Source: an uncultured Bryobacterales bacterium
GTDB taxonomy: Bacteria; Acidobacteriota; Terriglobia; Bryobacterales; UBA6623
DNA: 64,000 nt
Assembly: GCA_951813065.1 (NCBI GenBank)
Contig: CATOTH010000001.1
Coordinates: forward strand, 62,001 to 126,000
Reading direction: 5' to 3'
Shown here: in pieces, positions 44,801 through 54,529 of the stretch
Position numbering within the stretch: the first letter of the stretch is position 1
Layout: each line of letters starts with the position of its first letter
Translations under genes and position numbers: made by a program
Notes under the pieces: model-generated
Databases searched by the model: none
What the model was told of the DNA's origin: nothing
The model's input: the letters and a program-made list of their open reading frames with translations, nothing else

Positions 44801-47194
44801 CTACCGCGCCGGACTCAGAATCAGTGTGCGGCGCGCGCCGGCGGCGTAAACGTGCCTCGCGGTTGTCATCGGGATGTACTCCGTGTCCCGCCAAGTCTGT
44901 ACGAAGTTGTCATAATACAGCGACAGCGGATTGCCGGATTGTCCCGGAATCTGGATGTAGAGCGACCGGTCGAGGTCGCTCAAATCGTAGATCGCTCGAA
45001 AGGTCGAGCCATGAGTCTGCCTGAAGGGAGCTTGCTCGTCCGAAATATCGTACCTGCCACGGTTGACGGTAAACGGACCGCCGCTCGAGGCGATGCGTCT
45101 GTCGAAGATCTTGTTGAGCACCGGGACGTACGTGAACGGCAGGTGTCTCAGCTGCGCGTAGTGAGCCTCGCCCCATCGCCACCTGGACATGTCGTCTCCG
45201 TAGGCCTCGGCTAGGTCGCGCACCGTCCTCTCCAGAGCGCGAGCGACGATGTGGTCGCAAGTCTCGACTTCCTCGCTTGCGATGTCGTCACACCACGCCT
45301 GCCGGCTGTTCAGGACATTCCAGATAAACCGCGGTCTGAAACGCCATGCCTCTTCGAACAGGGGGCCGAACTCATCCGCATAGATCTGCGACTCGAGTCG
45401 GCTGTACCAGTACGAAAAGATCAGTGGTTCCGGACGGTCGGCGTCCATGTCGCCGTCCCAACGCGACAGTAGAGCGATCGCCCGGCTGCTTTCCGCGCTG
45501 AGCGGATCAGCCTGGACAAGGAACGGCAGGAAATCTCGCGCCATGGTCGACACCCCGTCGCCATGGACGCGCCTGGAACTCTCCATCGAATGCGTGGTGT
45601 CTGCCGCGATTAACTCCCGAATACGGCGGATTCGATACGGGGCTTCCCAGTCGAACGTGATGTGGTGAGGGTAGTCGCTGTCGACGATCGAATCGTTTGC
45701 AGTCGCGATCAGACCGTCGGCAGGATTGAGCCGTTGCGGCAACTCGTCGAACGGCACAAAGCCTTTCCAGTCGTAGAGCGCGTCCCAACCGAGAGAAGGG
45801 AACGCTCCCTGCAGCTTGTTCGCCGGATCGCGCTGGGGGACCCAGGCGGGTGCGATCAGACCGACGTTTCCGTCGACGTCGGCGTACACCATGTTCTGTT
45901 GGGGCGCGGCATAGTCGCGCAGAGCTGCGCTGAATTCCTCCCAGTTGCGCGCTTCCTGGATGCCGAGCAGGGCACGGAAGGTCAAGTCATTTTCGTCGAG
46001 AGCGGTGTACGCCAACGACAGCACCGTATTGCCGAGTTGCGCCCGGTGCTCATCCGTCATCAAGTCCGAAATCACCGGGCCATGCCGAGTCGTGCGTACC
46101 GTCAGGTGAACGGGTTGTTCGTTCCTGACCCTGATGACCTCTTCGTGGACCTCGAAACGCCTGGGACCGTCCGGGCTCATGTAGCGGTCCGGATCGCCGT
46201 CAACCAAACGCTCGATGAATACGTCTTGGACATCGCCGTAGGTGTTCGTGAAGCCCCACGCCACGCGATCGTTGCGGCCGAGCACCACGGAGGGCATCGC
46301 CGGCATGGTCGCGCCGATCGCGTTCAGGCCCGGCGCCTCCAGATGGGCGAGATACCAGACCGACGGCGCCGAGAGTCTGAGATGAGGGTCGTTGGCCAGG
46401 ATGGGTTTGCCGGTATCCGAGTGACTGCCGGCGACGACCCAGTTGTTCGAACCGCTCTCCCGATCGCTTCTCCGGGCGAGTGCGCGCCACGCCGCGCCCC
46501 ACGGAATCGACGCATAAAGGTGGCTCAGCTCGCCGAGTTCGTGTGCATCCGGGTGCGGATAGGCGGGGTAGATATCGGCGAGTTGCTGAGGGTCGAGAGT
46601 CTGTGCCAGGTGCGCGCGCAACAGTTCCTCGCGCATGTTGACGCTCAATTCGAACGCGATCATCTTGCCCGATACGAGCGAATCCTCCGGTTTCCACGGC
46701 TCTGGATTGACCCCCAGTACGATGAATTCAGGAGGCAACGGACGCCCCAGCAAGTCGCGGCTGGCAATAAACGCGTTGACTCCGGCCGTATAGGATTCCA
46801 GTGCGCGACGGGTCGACGGATCGGAGTTCGCGAGGTTCTGCCGGGCCGAGCGATTGAACCCGAGCACGCGCATGGTGCGGTCAAGCGGCAGCGTGTACCT
46901 GCCCAGCACCTCTGAGAGCCGGCCGGCCCCGATGCGCCGATTGACCTCCATTTGCCACAGCCGGTCTTGCGCGTGCACATAGCCGAGGCCGTAGAGAGCA
47001 TCGTCTCGAGACATCGCGACAACATGGGGAACCCCATGCCGATCGCGGATGATTTCGACCGGTGCCGAGATACCGACCGCGCTCACGGTACCTACCAGGT
47101 CCGGCAGCGAACCCCGCATCCACCGATAGCCCACCGCTGCGGCTACGAGCAGGACGCCCACCAGGGCGACGATCGAGCGTGCTACCCAGCGCAT
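44801..47194 (-). CDS. Penicillin acylase-family Ntn hydrolase
   Basis: A 797-residue periplasmic amidase. An N-terminal membrane segment or signal (residues about 5-22) is followed by the alpha-chain region (VEIIRDRHGVPHVVA, GYVHAQDRLWQMEVNRRIGA). Autocatalytic cleavage is expected before S249 in ESGSNNWVVAGSHS, where that serine becomes the N-terminal nucleophile of the beta chain. LANDPHLRLSAPSVWYLAHL is the usual continuation. Relatives cleave beta-lactam side chains or acyl-homoserine lactones; substrate preference cannot be told here. Monocistronic by its surroundings. Confidence 0.9.
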   Translation of the reverse strand: MRWVARSIVALVGVLLVAAAVGYRWMRGSLPDLVGTVSAVGISAPVEIIRDRHGVPHVVAMSRDDALYGLGYVHAQDRLWQMEVNRRIGAGRLSEVLGRYTLPLDRTMRVLGFNRSARQNLANSDPSTRRALESYTAGVNAFIASRDLLGRPLPPEFIVLGVNPEPWKPEDSLVSGKMIAFELSVNMREELLRAHLAQTLDPQQLADIYPAYPHPDAHELGELSHLYASIPWGAAWRALARRSDRESGSNNWVVAGSHSDTGKPILANDPHLRLSAPSVWYLAHLEAPGLNAIGATMPAMPSVVLGRNDRVAWGFTNTYGDVQDVFIERLVDGDPDRYMSPDGPRRFEVHEEVIRVRNEQPVHLTVRTTRHGPVISDLMTDEHRAQLGNTVLSLAYTALDENDLTFRALLGIQEARNWEEFSAALRDYAAPQQNMVYADVDGNVGLIAPAWVPQRDPANKLQGAFPSLGWDALYDWKGFVPFDELPQRLNPADGLIATANDSIVDSDYPHHITFDWEAPYRIRRIRELIAADTTHSMESSRRVHGDGVSTMARDFLPFLVQADPLSAESSRAIALLSRWDGDMDADRPEPLIFSYWYSRLESQIYADEFGPLFEEAWRFRPRFIWNVLNSRQAWCDDIASEEVETCDHIVARALERTVRDLAEAYGDDMSRWRWGEAHYAQLRHLPFTYVPVLNKIFDRRIASSGGPFTVNRGRYDISDEQAPFRQTHGSTFRAIYDLSDLDRSLYIQIPGQSGNPLSLYYDNFVQTWRDTEYIPMTTARHVYAAGARRTLILSPAR

Positions 47195-48122
47195 TGCCGG
47201 ATCCGATCACCCGGTTGAGAGATCGCTCCCATAGGACGAACAGAACTAGGGGGTGTCAACGGCGGTGCGCTCATGCTCTAGTGTGGCGGACTTGGAGTTG
47301 ATCCGCTTTCCCGGGAGCCCCGACGCTCTTCGAAGGAGGTAAGGGGATGGTCCGGCCCGCTTCGACTGGGGCCTCCTGATGGCTGGAATTGACACTCCCA
47401 TGTCCAATTCTGAAGCAAGGTGAGTCGGGATGAAGATTCCAAGAGCCGGCATTGGCCGGGGCGGGTGGGTAGTTGATGTCTGCGTGGTTGTTGCAGTGGG
47501 AAGGTCGTGGCGGAGAAGCGCATGACTAGCCGGGCGCTGGCAGGGCTCATACGCGGGCTGAGACGGTCTCTGTTCGGGCCGGAGATGAAGGCCACAGCGG
47601 CCGTACTTTGCAACGGGGCGAACCTGGGCCAAGCCGGCTGCGGAAGGTGAAGAAGGAACTGATGCCCTTGCCGGGAGCACCGTGAATGCAAACGAGTAGT
47701 TTTGGTGCGGCAGCGGCAGAGGGCTCCCGAAAGAGATCAGGCTACCACGGGGCCGACCATACGCATTCGCTGTCGGAACTGCTCGTTGAGGTCGACTGTC
47801 TCCCTCGGAAGCTTGGTCCAACCTGTGCAACGGTCCGGTCTCTGGCTGATACCGATCCAGTTCTGCGATCGACAAGGCCGGCCACGACAACATATCGAAC
47901 ACGAGCGGTTATGCCAAGGTGGGACTAGAGACCCGAACAACCCGCAGAACCGCAGAACTTTCAACTTGACATTCGCCTTGAGCCGATGGCGCACGACTCG
48001 GAGTGAGTCTTGAAGGGCAGTCCGGACCGCGAAGGGACACTGTGTCCGCGCTTCCGAATTGAAGTGACGCGTTTGGCGCTCGCGCTCCGTGGCGCGCCCG
48101 TCGCACACCCTTGTGCGCGGCC
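47195..48122. other. Long intergenic region, no gene seen
   Basis: About 930 bp between two minus-strand genes. Frames such as 47246-47902 (minus, 218 codons) are rich in serine, proline and arginine with no domain, signal or ribosome binding site, and look like chance. Promoter sequence for the penicillin acylase gene must lie at the left end. Confidence 0.45.
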
Positions 48123-50330
48123 TCACCAACCGTAGTATCCCGGTCTCGTTCGCACTCTGGCCTCGACCCCGCGCACATTCACGCGTATGCGCCGCCAGGC
48201 GCCGTCGAATTCTTGGTTCGATGGATAGTACCCCAGCGTGTAGACGCTGCGGAGTTCCTCCGCCACTTGTTCGTAGACCGTGTCCAGATCGCGGATCGAC
48301 TTGGCCCCGAACAGCCGCCCGCCCGTCGTGTCGGCCAGCCGCTGCATGCGGTCGCGGGCCCGGTTCGTCGAACGTTCCAGGCGTTCCCGCCAGTTGCGTT
48401 CCGTGCGCACTCCGGGGGGCTCGGGCTCAAGGAAGATCGGGTAGATGGCGCTGTTGATCTCGGCCGCTGCCCGCAGCAGATCCTCGAAGGGCACCTCCGA
48501 CGGGATCGACCGGCTCCAGAGCGGGAGAAGATCGTTGTCCATGCCGTCGCTGATGACGATCAGGGCGTTCCGCTCCCAGCGCCGGCGCGCCAGCTCGTGG
48601 GCGTAGGACAGCGTGATGGCGTCATACAGCGGCGTGCCGCCCGAAAGCCGTGGGATCTGCCCGATCGTCCGAAGCAGGGCGTCGCGATCCTCGGTCAGGC
48701 GGCTGACGACATGCACGTACGAATCGGACAGCACGTAAATCCCGACGCGATCCGAGGGCCGGGCCGTGAGTACGAACCGGCGGGCCGCTTCCAGCACGGC
48801 CTTGCGGTCGATCAGCGTGCTGGTGCTGCAGTCCAGCAGTAGCACGAGGTTGAACTCCGCCTCGGTATTCTGGACGATCCCGATCTCCTGTTTCGCGCCG
48901 TCCTCCAGGATTTCGAAATTCTCCGGTCCCAGTCCGGTCACCGGGCGACCGCCCTCGTTCACGATCGACGCCGACAACTGGACCAGCCGCACGTCCGAGT
49001 TGAACCGGACCAGTCCATCCTCGGAGGCTTCGGCCACCTCGCCCGAATCGGCACCGTCGCCCCCGGGCCGGTTCAGACGCATCCGAAAGCGCCGCCGCAG
49101 CATGGACACGATGGCTTCGGGGGCCTGCCAGTGCATCCGCACCGGGGAGTCCTCCCCGATCTCGACGTCGCTTAGCACGAGAGCATCGGGCTGTTTCGCA
49201 TCGAGGCGAATCGATCCGTAGAGCTTGATGCGCGGGTCGCGTAGGTCCTGCAGCGTCCATGAGGCATCGAGCGGCTCCCGCTGCAGGCTTCGCAGCGATG
49301 TCCTAAGACGGTTCGGAATGGTCACGTTCAAGGGCCGCCGGTCGGACGTGGCTTCGAGTCGGACCGCGCGCCACGGGACCGCCAGTTCCACCGGTCCGAC
49401 GGCCGTCTCCAGTTGCGCGTGCCTCACCAGTCCTGTGATCGCTATCGGTCCGGCAACAGTCTCGACCTCGAGCCGGTGCCCGTATGGCAGATCGATTTCG
49501 AGATCGATAGGCGCGCCGTCCGAAGGCTGGGCGCGGATTCGCATCTTGCGCCCCAGGCGCGTGGTCTTTGTGTCGCTAGCCTTGACGGGCCGGGACCGGC
49601 TGCTGCGCCGGACAAGCACGCGCTCGGTATCGATGACGCGCACGGCGACTCCGCCAACCGGGTTCTCGACCCGCAGGACCGGCTCAGTGATCGACCCCGA
49701 GTCGACCCACCACGGATCCGTCTCGAAGTCGATCGGCTCGAATTCCTCTGTGTCCGCTCCGGTGACCACGATGTTATTGGTGACCGCTCGGACTCCCAGG
49801 ACCGCGTTCGCCTGCTGCTCGGCGACGCGCTTCTCGCGGTGCTGCTCCACCTCGCCTTCGAGCGTGATTTCGGCGTCGCGCACGACGATGTGGATCGGCC
49901 TCACCAGTACGCGCTGAGTGTCGTCGGGAGAGCGCTTGAGTTTCCCGTGGTATCCGTGTTCTGTATTCAGATAGCGCCGTATTTCGGGATGTCCGTAAAT
50001 GCGCCAGTACGCGTTGATGCGGATTCCGACGTCGTCTCCGGTCTCGGGCAGCACCTCGAGGTCATTCTGCACCGAGTCGACGGCCTCCAGGGCCAGCACG
50101 ATGCGTTCGATGGCCCGCTTGAGGGCCGGGCTCGTGACGGCGCCTTCCAGGATGACGTTCCGGTCGCGGAGCGAGAAGCCCACCCAGTCGTAGATCCGGA
50201 TGCCGCGCTGGCCGCCGATCAGCTGTTCGATCTGGCTGATGACCCGCTCGCTGGAGATCTCTCCCGTGGAACTCCCGGCGACAGCAAACAGCAATAGCGC
50301 CGCGCACACCGAAAGACGCCGAGCCGACAC
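48123..50330 (-). CDS. Exported BON-BON-VWA (VWFA-related) protein
   Basis: A 735-residue protein with a Sec signal peptide (cleavage near residue 23). Two BON-like segments follow (ERVISQIEQLIGGQRGIRIY to about 95, and HIVVRDAEITLEGEVEQHRE to about 185), each with the alternating strand and GxV pattern of phospholipid-binding BON domains. The middle (about 190-380) has adhesin-like beta repeats (DUF4097-type: LEVETVAGPIAITGLVRHAQ). The C-terminal von Willebrand A domain keeps the MIDAS DCSTS (near residue 497) and GGTPLYDAI, as in acidobacterial VWFA-related proteins. Predicted envelope location and role in adhesion or binding are inferred. It is the last gene of the TPR-grpE-dnaJ operon, 24 bp after dnaJ. 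Confidence 0.8.
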   Translation of the reverse strand: MSARRLSVCAALLLFAVAGSSTGEISSERVISQIEQLIGGQRGIRIYDWVGFSLRDRNVILEGAVTSPALKRAIERIVLALEAVDSVQNDLEVLPETGDDVGIRINAYWRIYGHPEIRRYLNTEHGYHGKLKRSPDDTQRVLVRPIHIVVRDAEITLEGEVEQHREKRVAEQQANAVLGVRAVTNNIVVTGADTEEFEPIDFETDPWWVDSGSITEPVLRVENPVGGVAVRVIDTERVLVRRSSRSRPVKASDTKTTRLGRKMRIRAQPSDGAPIDLEIDLPYGHRLEVETVAGPIAITGLVRHAQLETAVGPVELAVPWRAVRLEATSDRRPLNVTIPNRLRTSLRSLQREPLDASWTLQDLRDPRIKLYGSIRLDAKQPDALVLSDVEIGEDSPVRMHWQAPEAIVSMLRRRFRMRLNRPGGDGADSGEVAEASEDGLVRFNSDVRLVQLSASIVNEGGRPVTGLGPENFEILEDGAKQEIGIVQNTEAEFNLVLLLDCSTSTLIDRKAVLEAARRFVLTARPSDRVGIYVLSDSYVHVVSRLTEDRDALLRTIGQIPRLSGGTPLYDAITLSYAHELARRRWERNALIVISDGMDNDLLPLWSRSIPSEVPFEDLLRAAAEINSAIYPIFLEPEPPGVRTERNWRERLERSTNRARDRMQRLADTTGGRLFGAKSIRDLDTVYEQVAEELRSVYTLGYYPSNQEFDGAWRRIRVNVRGVEARVRTRPGYYGW

Positions 50331-50354
50331 GGGTTGATCTTAGCGGATCTTGGT

Positions 50355-51452
50355 TCAGCGAAGCCCGTCCCGAAGCTTCCCGAAGAAGCCGCCATCCGTA
50401 GCGCCAGCGTCCGTCTCGAGCTGGTGCTCGAGTTGTTCGAAGAGTTTCCTTTGCTCGGGACTGAGCTTTCTTGGAATCTCGACCTCTACATGGGCGTAGA
50501 GGTCGCCCCGGCGGCTGCCCCGCAAACGGGGCACGCCCTTGCCACGCAGCAGAAGGCGAGCGCCGGACTGCGTGCCCGGCTTGATCGTGTGGACTTCGTC
50601 TCCCTCGAGGGTCGGTACGCTTACCTTCGAGCCCAGCGCCGCTTGTGCCACGTTGATCTGGACATCGCAGTGCAGATCGGCGTCTTCCCGTCGAAAGACG
50701 GAATGCTCCCGAACGCTCAGGAGCACGTAGAGGTCGCCCCGCGGCCCGCCGTTGATTCCCGCGTTGCCCTCGCCGGACAGCCGCATCCGGATGCCGGTAT
50801 CAACACCCGCCGGGATGTCCACCTTGCGCGTTCGCTGCACCTGCTGCAAGCCGTTCCCCCGACAGGAATGGCATGGCTGCTGGATCATCTGTCCGGTGCC
50901 GCTGCATCTCGCGCACGTGCGGCTCATGGTGAAAAACCCCTGCTGCGAGTAGACCTGCCCGCGGCCTTGGCAAGTGCCGCATCGAACCCGCCTGGAGCCT
51001 GGCTCGCAGCCGGAGCCGTCGCATCGTTCGCAAGACTCCGTGCGGGGCACCTGGATCTCCTTCGAGCAACCGAAGACCGCGTCCTCGAAATCGATCTCGA
51101 GCTGGTACTGCAAATCTTCGCCGCTGCGGGCTCGCGAGCGGCCGCGCGACCGGGTTCCGAAGAGATCGCCGAAAAGATCCCCGAAGATGTCCGGGAAGTC
51201 GTCAACGTTGATCCCGCCGTTGCGCGACAGACCTTCGTGGCCGTACTGGTCATAGAGGCTGCGCTTCTCGGGGTCGCTGAGCACGCCGTAAGCCTCGGAT
51301 GCTTCCTTGAACCGCTCCTCGGCTGTCGACGAGTCGGGGTTTCGGTCCGGGTGGTATTTCATCGCGAGCTTGCGATAGGCGCGCTTGCACTCGTCCGCAT
51401 TCGCCCCCCGCGAGACGCCCAGCACTTCGTAATAGTCGCGTTTCTGCACCAT
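50355..51452 (-). CDS. dnaJ: Chaperone DnaJ
   Basis: A 365-residue co-chaperone of DnaK. The J domain (residues 1-70) has the HPD motif in KYHPDRN. A Gly/Phe-poor linker follows ([20 protein letters not shown]). Four zinc-binding repeats occupy about 135-205: [24 protein letters not shown] and CHSCRGNG, all with both cysteines. The C-terminal substrate-binding domains include [19 protein letters not shown] and [20 protein letters not shown]. It is 30 bp downstream of grpE. No dnaK or hrcA lies in the window. Confidence 0.96.
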   Translation of the reverse strand: MVQKRDYYEVLGVSRGANADECKRAYRKLAMKYHPDRNPDSSTAEERFKEASEAYGVLSDPEKRSLYDQYGHEGLSRNGGINVDDFPDIFGDLFGDLFGTRSRGRSRARSGEDLQYQLEIDFEDAVFGCSKEIQVPRTESCERCDGSGCEPGSRRVRCGTCQGRGQVYSQQGFFTMSRTCARCSGTGQMIQQPCHSCRGNGLQQVQRTRKVDIPAGVDTGIRMRLSGEGNAGINGGPRGDLYVLLSVREHSVFRREDADLHCDVQINVAQAALGSKVSVPTLEGDEVHTIKPGTQSGARLLLRGKGVPRLRGSRRGDLYAHVEVEIPRKLSPEQRKLFEQLEHQLETDAGATDGGFFGKLRDGLR

Positions 51453-51482
51453 GCCAGCCTGTCGGCCCGGACTCGCCGGCCG

Positions 51483-52061
51483 CTATTCCTCGACCGCGAC
51501 CTTGACCATTGATGCGCGCAGCAGTCGATCCTTGAAAAGGTACCCCTTCTGGTACACCTCGATGATTTGCTGATCGCTCTGGCCTTCGCCTGCCGGTGCG
51601 CGGTCAACCGCGAAATGCAGGTTGGGATCGAACGAGTCGTGCTGGGGCACTTCCTTCAGCCCGGCCCGCTCGAATGCCTCGAAGATCCGCCGGCAAATGA
51701 GTTCGAGACCCTTCTTGAGCTCCGGCGAAATGCCATCGGTGGCGAGCGCGCGCTCGAAATCGTCCACGACGGGGAGCAGGGACTTGATCGTGTCCGATGC
51801 CGCGTATCTGATCACGTCTTCCTTTTCCCTCTGAAGCCGTTTTCGAATGTTCTCGAACTCGGCCTGGGTGCGTAGCAGCTTGTCGAGCATCTCGGCGCGC
51901 TCCGCCTCAACCCGCTCCAGTTCGGAGCGCAGTGCCTCCTCTTGGGAAACTGGATCAGGCTGCTCAGGTTCTGCCGTCCCGGTACCGTTGCCGTCAGCCT
52001 GGGTGCTGTCGGCTTGCGCGTCGATTTCCGGCTTCGTATCGAGATCCTCGGTTCCCGGCAT
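51483..52061 (-). CDS. grpE: Nucleotide exchange factor GrpE
   Basis: A 192-residue DnaK cofactor that releases ADP. An acidic, low-complexity N-terminus (to about residue 40) is followed by the long coiled coil (LERVEAERAEMLDKLLRTQA, FENIRKRLQREKEDVIRYAA) and the C-terminal beta domain with NLHFAVDRAPAGEGQSDQQI and the conserved YQKGYLFKDRLLRASMVKVA. It is second in an operon behind a TPR protein. Confidence 0.95.
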   Translation of the reverse strand: MPGTEDLDTKPEIDAQADSTQADGNGTGTAEPEQPDPVSQEEALRSELERVEAERAEMLDKLLRTQAEFENIRKRLQREKEDVIRYAASDTIKSLLPVVDDFERALATDGISPELKKGLELICRRIFEAFERAGLKEVPQHDSFDPNLHFAVDRAPAGEGQSDQQIIEVYQKGYLFKDRLLRASMVKVAVEE

Positions 52062-52143
52062 AGTCCTGATTCCCCAATCCGCTCCGCCAATTCCATCTTA
52101 GCAACGGCCCCGGCAATCCGAATCGCTGCCGTGCGCAGTGAGA

Positions 52144-53655
52144 CTAGGGTTCGTCGTCGACGCCGGTGAACGGCTCGGACAGCCCCAGTTCGGCGAATTC
52201 CCGGACGATAGGCGACGTGTCCCCGGATTCCAGGGCGGCCTGGTAGTGCCCTACAGCCAGGTCCCGGTTATAGAAGAGATCCTGGATCCGCCCCATATAG
52301 ATATGTGACATGGCTCGAATCCGCCCCTCGCCCGCCTTCTCCGCTGCCTCGGAAAAGTGCTCGAGGGCCAGATCCGGATCGGCCTCGTCCAAGGCGATCC
52401 TTCCCAGGCCGTAATAGGCTTGGCCGTATCCCGGCCCCTCTTCACCGAGGACTTCCTCGTAGAGCTTGCGCGCCTCCTCGATTTCTCCCAGCTGCAGCAA
52501 TCCCTCCGCCCTCGAGAGCAGGCTCTCCTCTTCTGACACTTGCGGCTTGACCACCCGTCGCGGTGCCGGCGCTTTCTTCGCCGGCCGTTCAGCGAACTTC
52601 ACGCTTTGGACCCGCGCCATTTCCTCTCGCACCTTGATATCGCCGATCAGGGTCTCGTAGTATCGCCGGAACGATTGTGGCTGCTTCTCGTACTCCGCAA
52701 GCTTCTCGTAGAAGTACGGTGTCAGGATGAATCCCGTTCGCAAGTGCTCGCCGATGCGCTCGCGCTTGCGCTCTTCCGGCTCGTATCGCAACCGGACCTG
52801 CATCGCGTTGGCCAATGACTTTGTAACAAGCAATTGGAAGTTCGTCTTGTACGCGTCGTCGAGTGCAGGTGCGTAAAGTGCGAGTCGGCCGAGTTGCTCC
52901 TTGCCGCTGACGGTCTCCTCGTAACGGATGGACAGCCGGTCGAGCTGGTGCAGCAGGTAGGCGGCCCGGATTTCCTCGATGTGCAGGTCGGTCGAGGAAT
53001 GGATGACGACCTTCACGTCGCCTCCGTAGGACCGCATGTTGATGTTGCCAGGAGCCGCCAGCAGGTCGAAGTACACGCGGAAACCACGCGTCTCCCGGCT
53101 GGAAGCTGGCATGCGCAGGTATCCGTTGATTTCGAACACAGCCTCGATCAGCGCATCCTGGTACCGTGCCATCTCCGCTTCGTAAAAGGGCCGGTATTTC
53201 TCCCAGAGTGCCTCGATGTCTGCAAGCTCGTAAAACTCCCGCAGCAGGCGCGACAGTCCCCGGATTGAGCGAATGTCGACTGGCAGGTCTGTCGGGACCT
53301 CCGCCAGCAAGTCGAAATGCGGAGCTTCGCCGCACATCAGCGCGAAGGAGATGTACTGCGAGAGGTCGAGTTCCGGGTCGTCCAGCTTGTGCTCGTCGTA
53401 GAACGTTCGCAAGCGCATCGCCATGCCGGAGTCCAGCGATTCCAGGTCCTTGCGCAAGGCGGTACGGACCGGGCTGGCAGCGGCGGCGTTCAAGCCATCG
53501 TCGTACCCGGCAGTGTTGATCGCCGCCAGGACTGTAAACATGCGGATGTCCGCCACCAGCTGCTCTTCGGTCTGTGACCGGACTGGCGCGGAGAGCGCAG
53601 AGAGCAAGCCAACGATGCAGAGCGCGCGACGGAGCACGATTCTCAGTGTAATCAA
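52144..53655 (-). CDS. Exported TPR-repeat protein of unknown function
   Basis: About 503 residues from a TTG at 53655 (MITLRIVLRRALCIVGLLSA as signal peptide); GTG 53637 is an alternative, and the frame stays open to 53733 without signal character. The first 370 residues (QLVADIRMFTVLAAINTAGY, LRTFYDEHKLDDPELDLSQY, RGFRVYFDLLAAPGNINMRS) resemble hypothetical proteins that precede grpE in Acidobacteriota, but I recognise no named domain. The C-terminal 120 residues contain TPR units (AEGLLQLGEIEEARKLYEEV, GLGRIALDEADPDLALEHFS, DLFYNRDLAVGHYQAALESG). Being first in the grpE-dnaJ-BON/VWA operon suggests a role in envelope protein folding or assembly, which is inference. Confidence 0.65.
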   Translation of the reverse strand: MITLRIVLRRALCIVGLLSALSAPVRSQTEEQLVADIRMFTVLAAINTAGYDDGLNAAAASPVRTALRKDLESLDSGMAMRLRTFYDEHKLDDPELDLSQYISFALMCGEAPHFDLLAEVPTDLPVDIRSIRGLSRLLREFYELADIEALWEKYRPFYEAEMARYQDALIEAVFEINGYLRMPASSRETRGFRVYFDLLAAPGNINMRSYGGDVKVVIHSSTDLHIEEIRAAYLLHQLDRLSIRYEETVSGKEQLGRLALYAPALDDAYKTNFQLLVTKSLANAMQVRLRYEPEERKRERIGEHLRTGFILTPYFYEKLAEYEKQPQSFRRYYETLIGDIKVREEMARVQSVKFAERPAKKAPAPRRVVKPQVSEEESLLSRAEGLLQLGEIEEARKLYEEVLGEEGPGYGQAYYGLGRIALDEADPDLALEHFSEAAEKAGEGRIRAMSHIYMGRIQDLFYNRDLAVGHYQAALESGDTSPIVREFAELGLSEPFTGVDDEP

Positions 53656-53858
53656 GCCTTCCCCAGCGACCTCTGCGAGAATCCGTCTTTCGGGCTTTTT
53701 CGACCACGGGATGCGCCTCGGGCCGCATTTCACTACCTCGTGGTCGCGCCGGTCACCAATCCCTGTATGACCCTCTTGGACCGCATCAGGGTCGCGCCGA
53801 TATCGCTAAGAAAGACAGGCTTCGACCGCTCGATTCCCGTCTTTCTTGCGTTGCGAAC

Positions 53859-53935
53859 TGGTCGGGCCGCCGAGATTTGAACTCGGGACCTCTTCCACCC
53901 CAAGGAAGCGCGCTACCAGGCTGCGCCACGGCCCG
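53859..53935 (-). tRNA. tRNA-Pro (anticodon GGG)
   Basis: On the minus strand a full cloverleaf: acceptor CGGGCCG pairing with CGGCCCG, D arm with GCGCAGCCTGGTAGCGC, anticodon stem CTTCC/GGAAG with loop TTGGGGT giving anticodon GGG, T arm with GAGTTCAAATCTC, discriminator A and encoded CCA. Length is 77 nt with CCA. It lies alone between the TPR gene and the fur-like gene. Confidence 0.96.
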
Positions 53936-54032
53936 ACGATTGGAATGGATCGTCCTCCCATTCTAACCGTCCAGAGCCTGCAGTCTGACCATTTTGGCAA
54001 AGAGGCCCTATGTTACACTGCGATTGCGAGCC

Positions 54033-54524
54033 GTGGCCGAGACCCTAATTAATCTTAGAGAACCGTTACGGAAGCACGGGATCCGGCTGACTCGCCAGCG
54101 CGAGTTGCTCTTCGGCTTGATTCACAATTCGCATACGCATCTTCACGCCGAACAGCTGTACGAACTGGCCAAGGCGAAGGATCCAAAAATCAATCGGGTC
54201 ACGGTTTACCGGACGCTTAAGGTCCTGAAGGAACAGGGCTTGGTCGACGAGCTAGACCTGATGCACTACGACGGAGAGCATCACTACTACGAGACCAGGC
54301 TCAAGCGTGAGCATGCCCATATCGTTTGCATGGGGTGCGGGTCCGTAGTGGAGTACTTCGGGGATCCGCTGAGGCAGATCAAGGAGCAGATCGAGGCGCA
54401 GTTCGGCTTCAAGGTGCAGGTCGCACGGACCGAGGTTGGAGGCTATTGCGCCGACTGCCAGCAGGGCGATCTGGGAGTCGGTCCGGAGGCCGGGGAGGCC
54501 GCGGACGCCGTGCAAGCGGTCTGA
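54033..54524 (+). CDS. Fur-family metalloregulator (PerR/Fur-like)
   Basis: A 163-residue repressor. The winged helix (IRLTRQRELLFGLIHNSHTH, then NRVTVYRTLKVLKEQGLVDE) and the metal/dimerisation domain (DGEHHYYETRLKREHAHIVC) are intact. Structural zinc cysteines appear as CMGCG and YCADC. The acidic tail after residue about 145 is unusual. GTG 54033 (VAETLINLREPLRKHG) is preferred; a TTG at 53994 would add 13 residues. Whether it senses iron, peroxide or zinc cannot be settled, but co-occurrence with a selenoperoxiredoxin would fit a PerR-type role. It is followed 5 bp later by the FHA-GAF-PP2C gene. Confidence 0.88.
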   Translation: MAETLINLREPLRKHGIRLTRQRELLFGLIHNSHTHLHAEQLYELAKAKDPKINRVTVYRTLKVLKEQGLVDELDLMHYDGEHHYYETRLKREHAHIVCMGCGSVVEYFGDPLRQIKEQIEAQFGFKVQVARTEVGGYCADCQQGDLGVGPEAGEAADAVQAV

Positions 54525-54529
54525 GCCCC

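Noticed and set aside
45662..46915. Plus-strand frame of 417 codons opposite the penicillin acylase gene
   Set aside because: Antisense shadow without motifs. The minus frame has the Ntn nucleophile region.
47246..47902. Minus-strand frame of 218 codons in an otherwise empty region
   Set aside because: Low-complexity Ser/Pro/Arg composition, no domain, no signal and no ribosome binding site.
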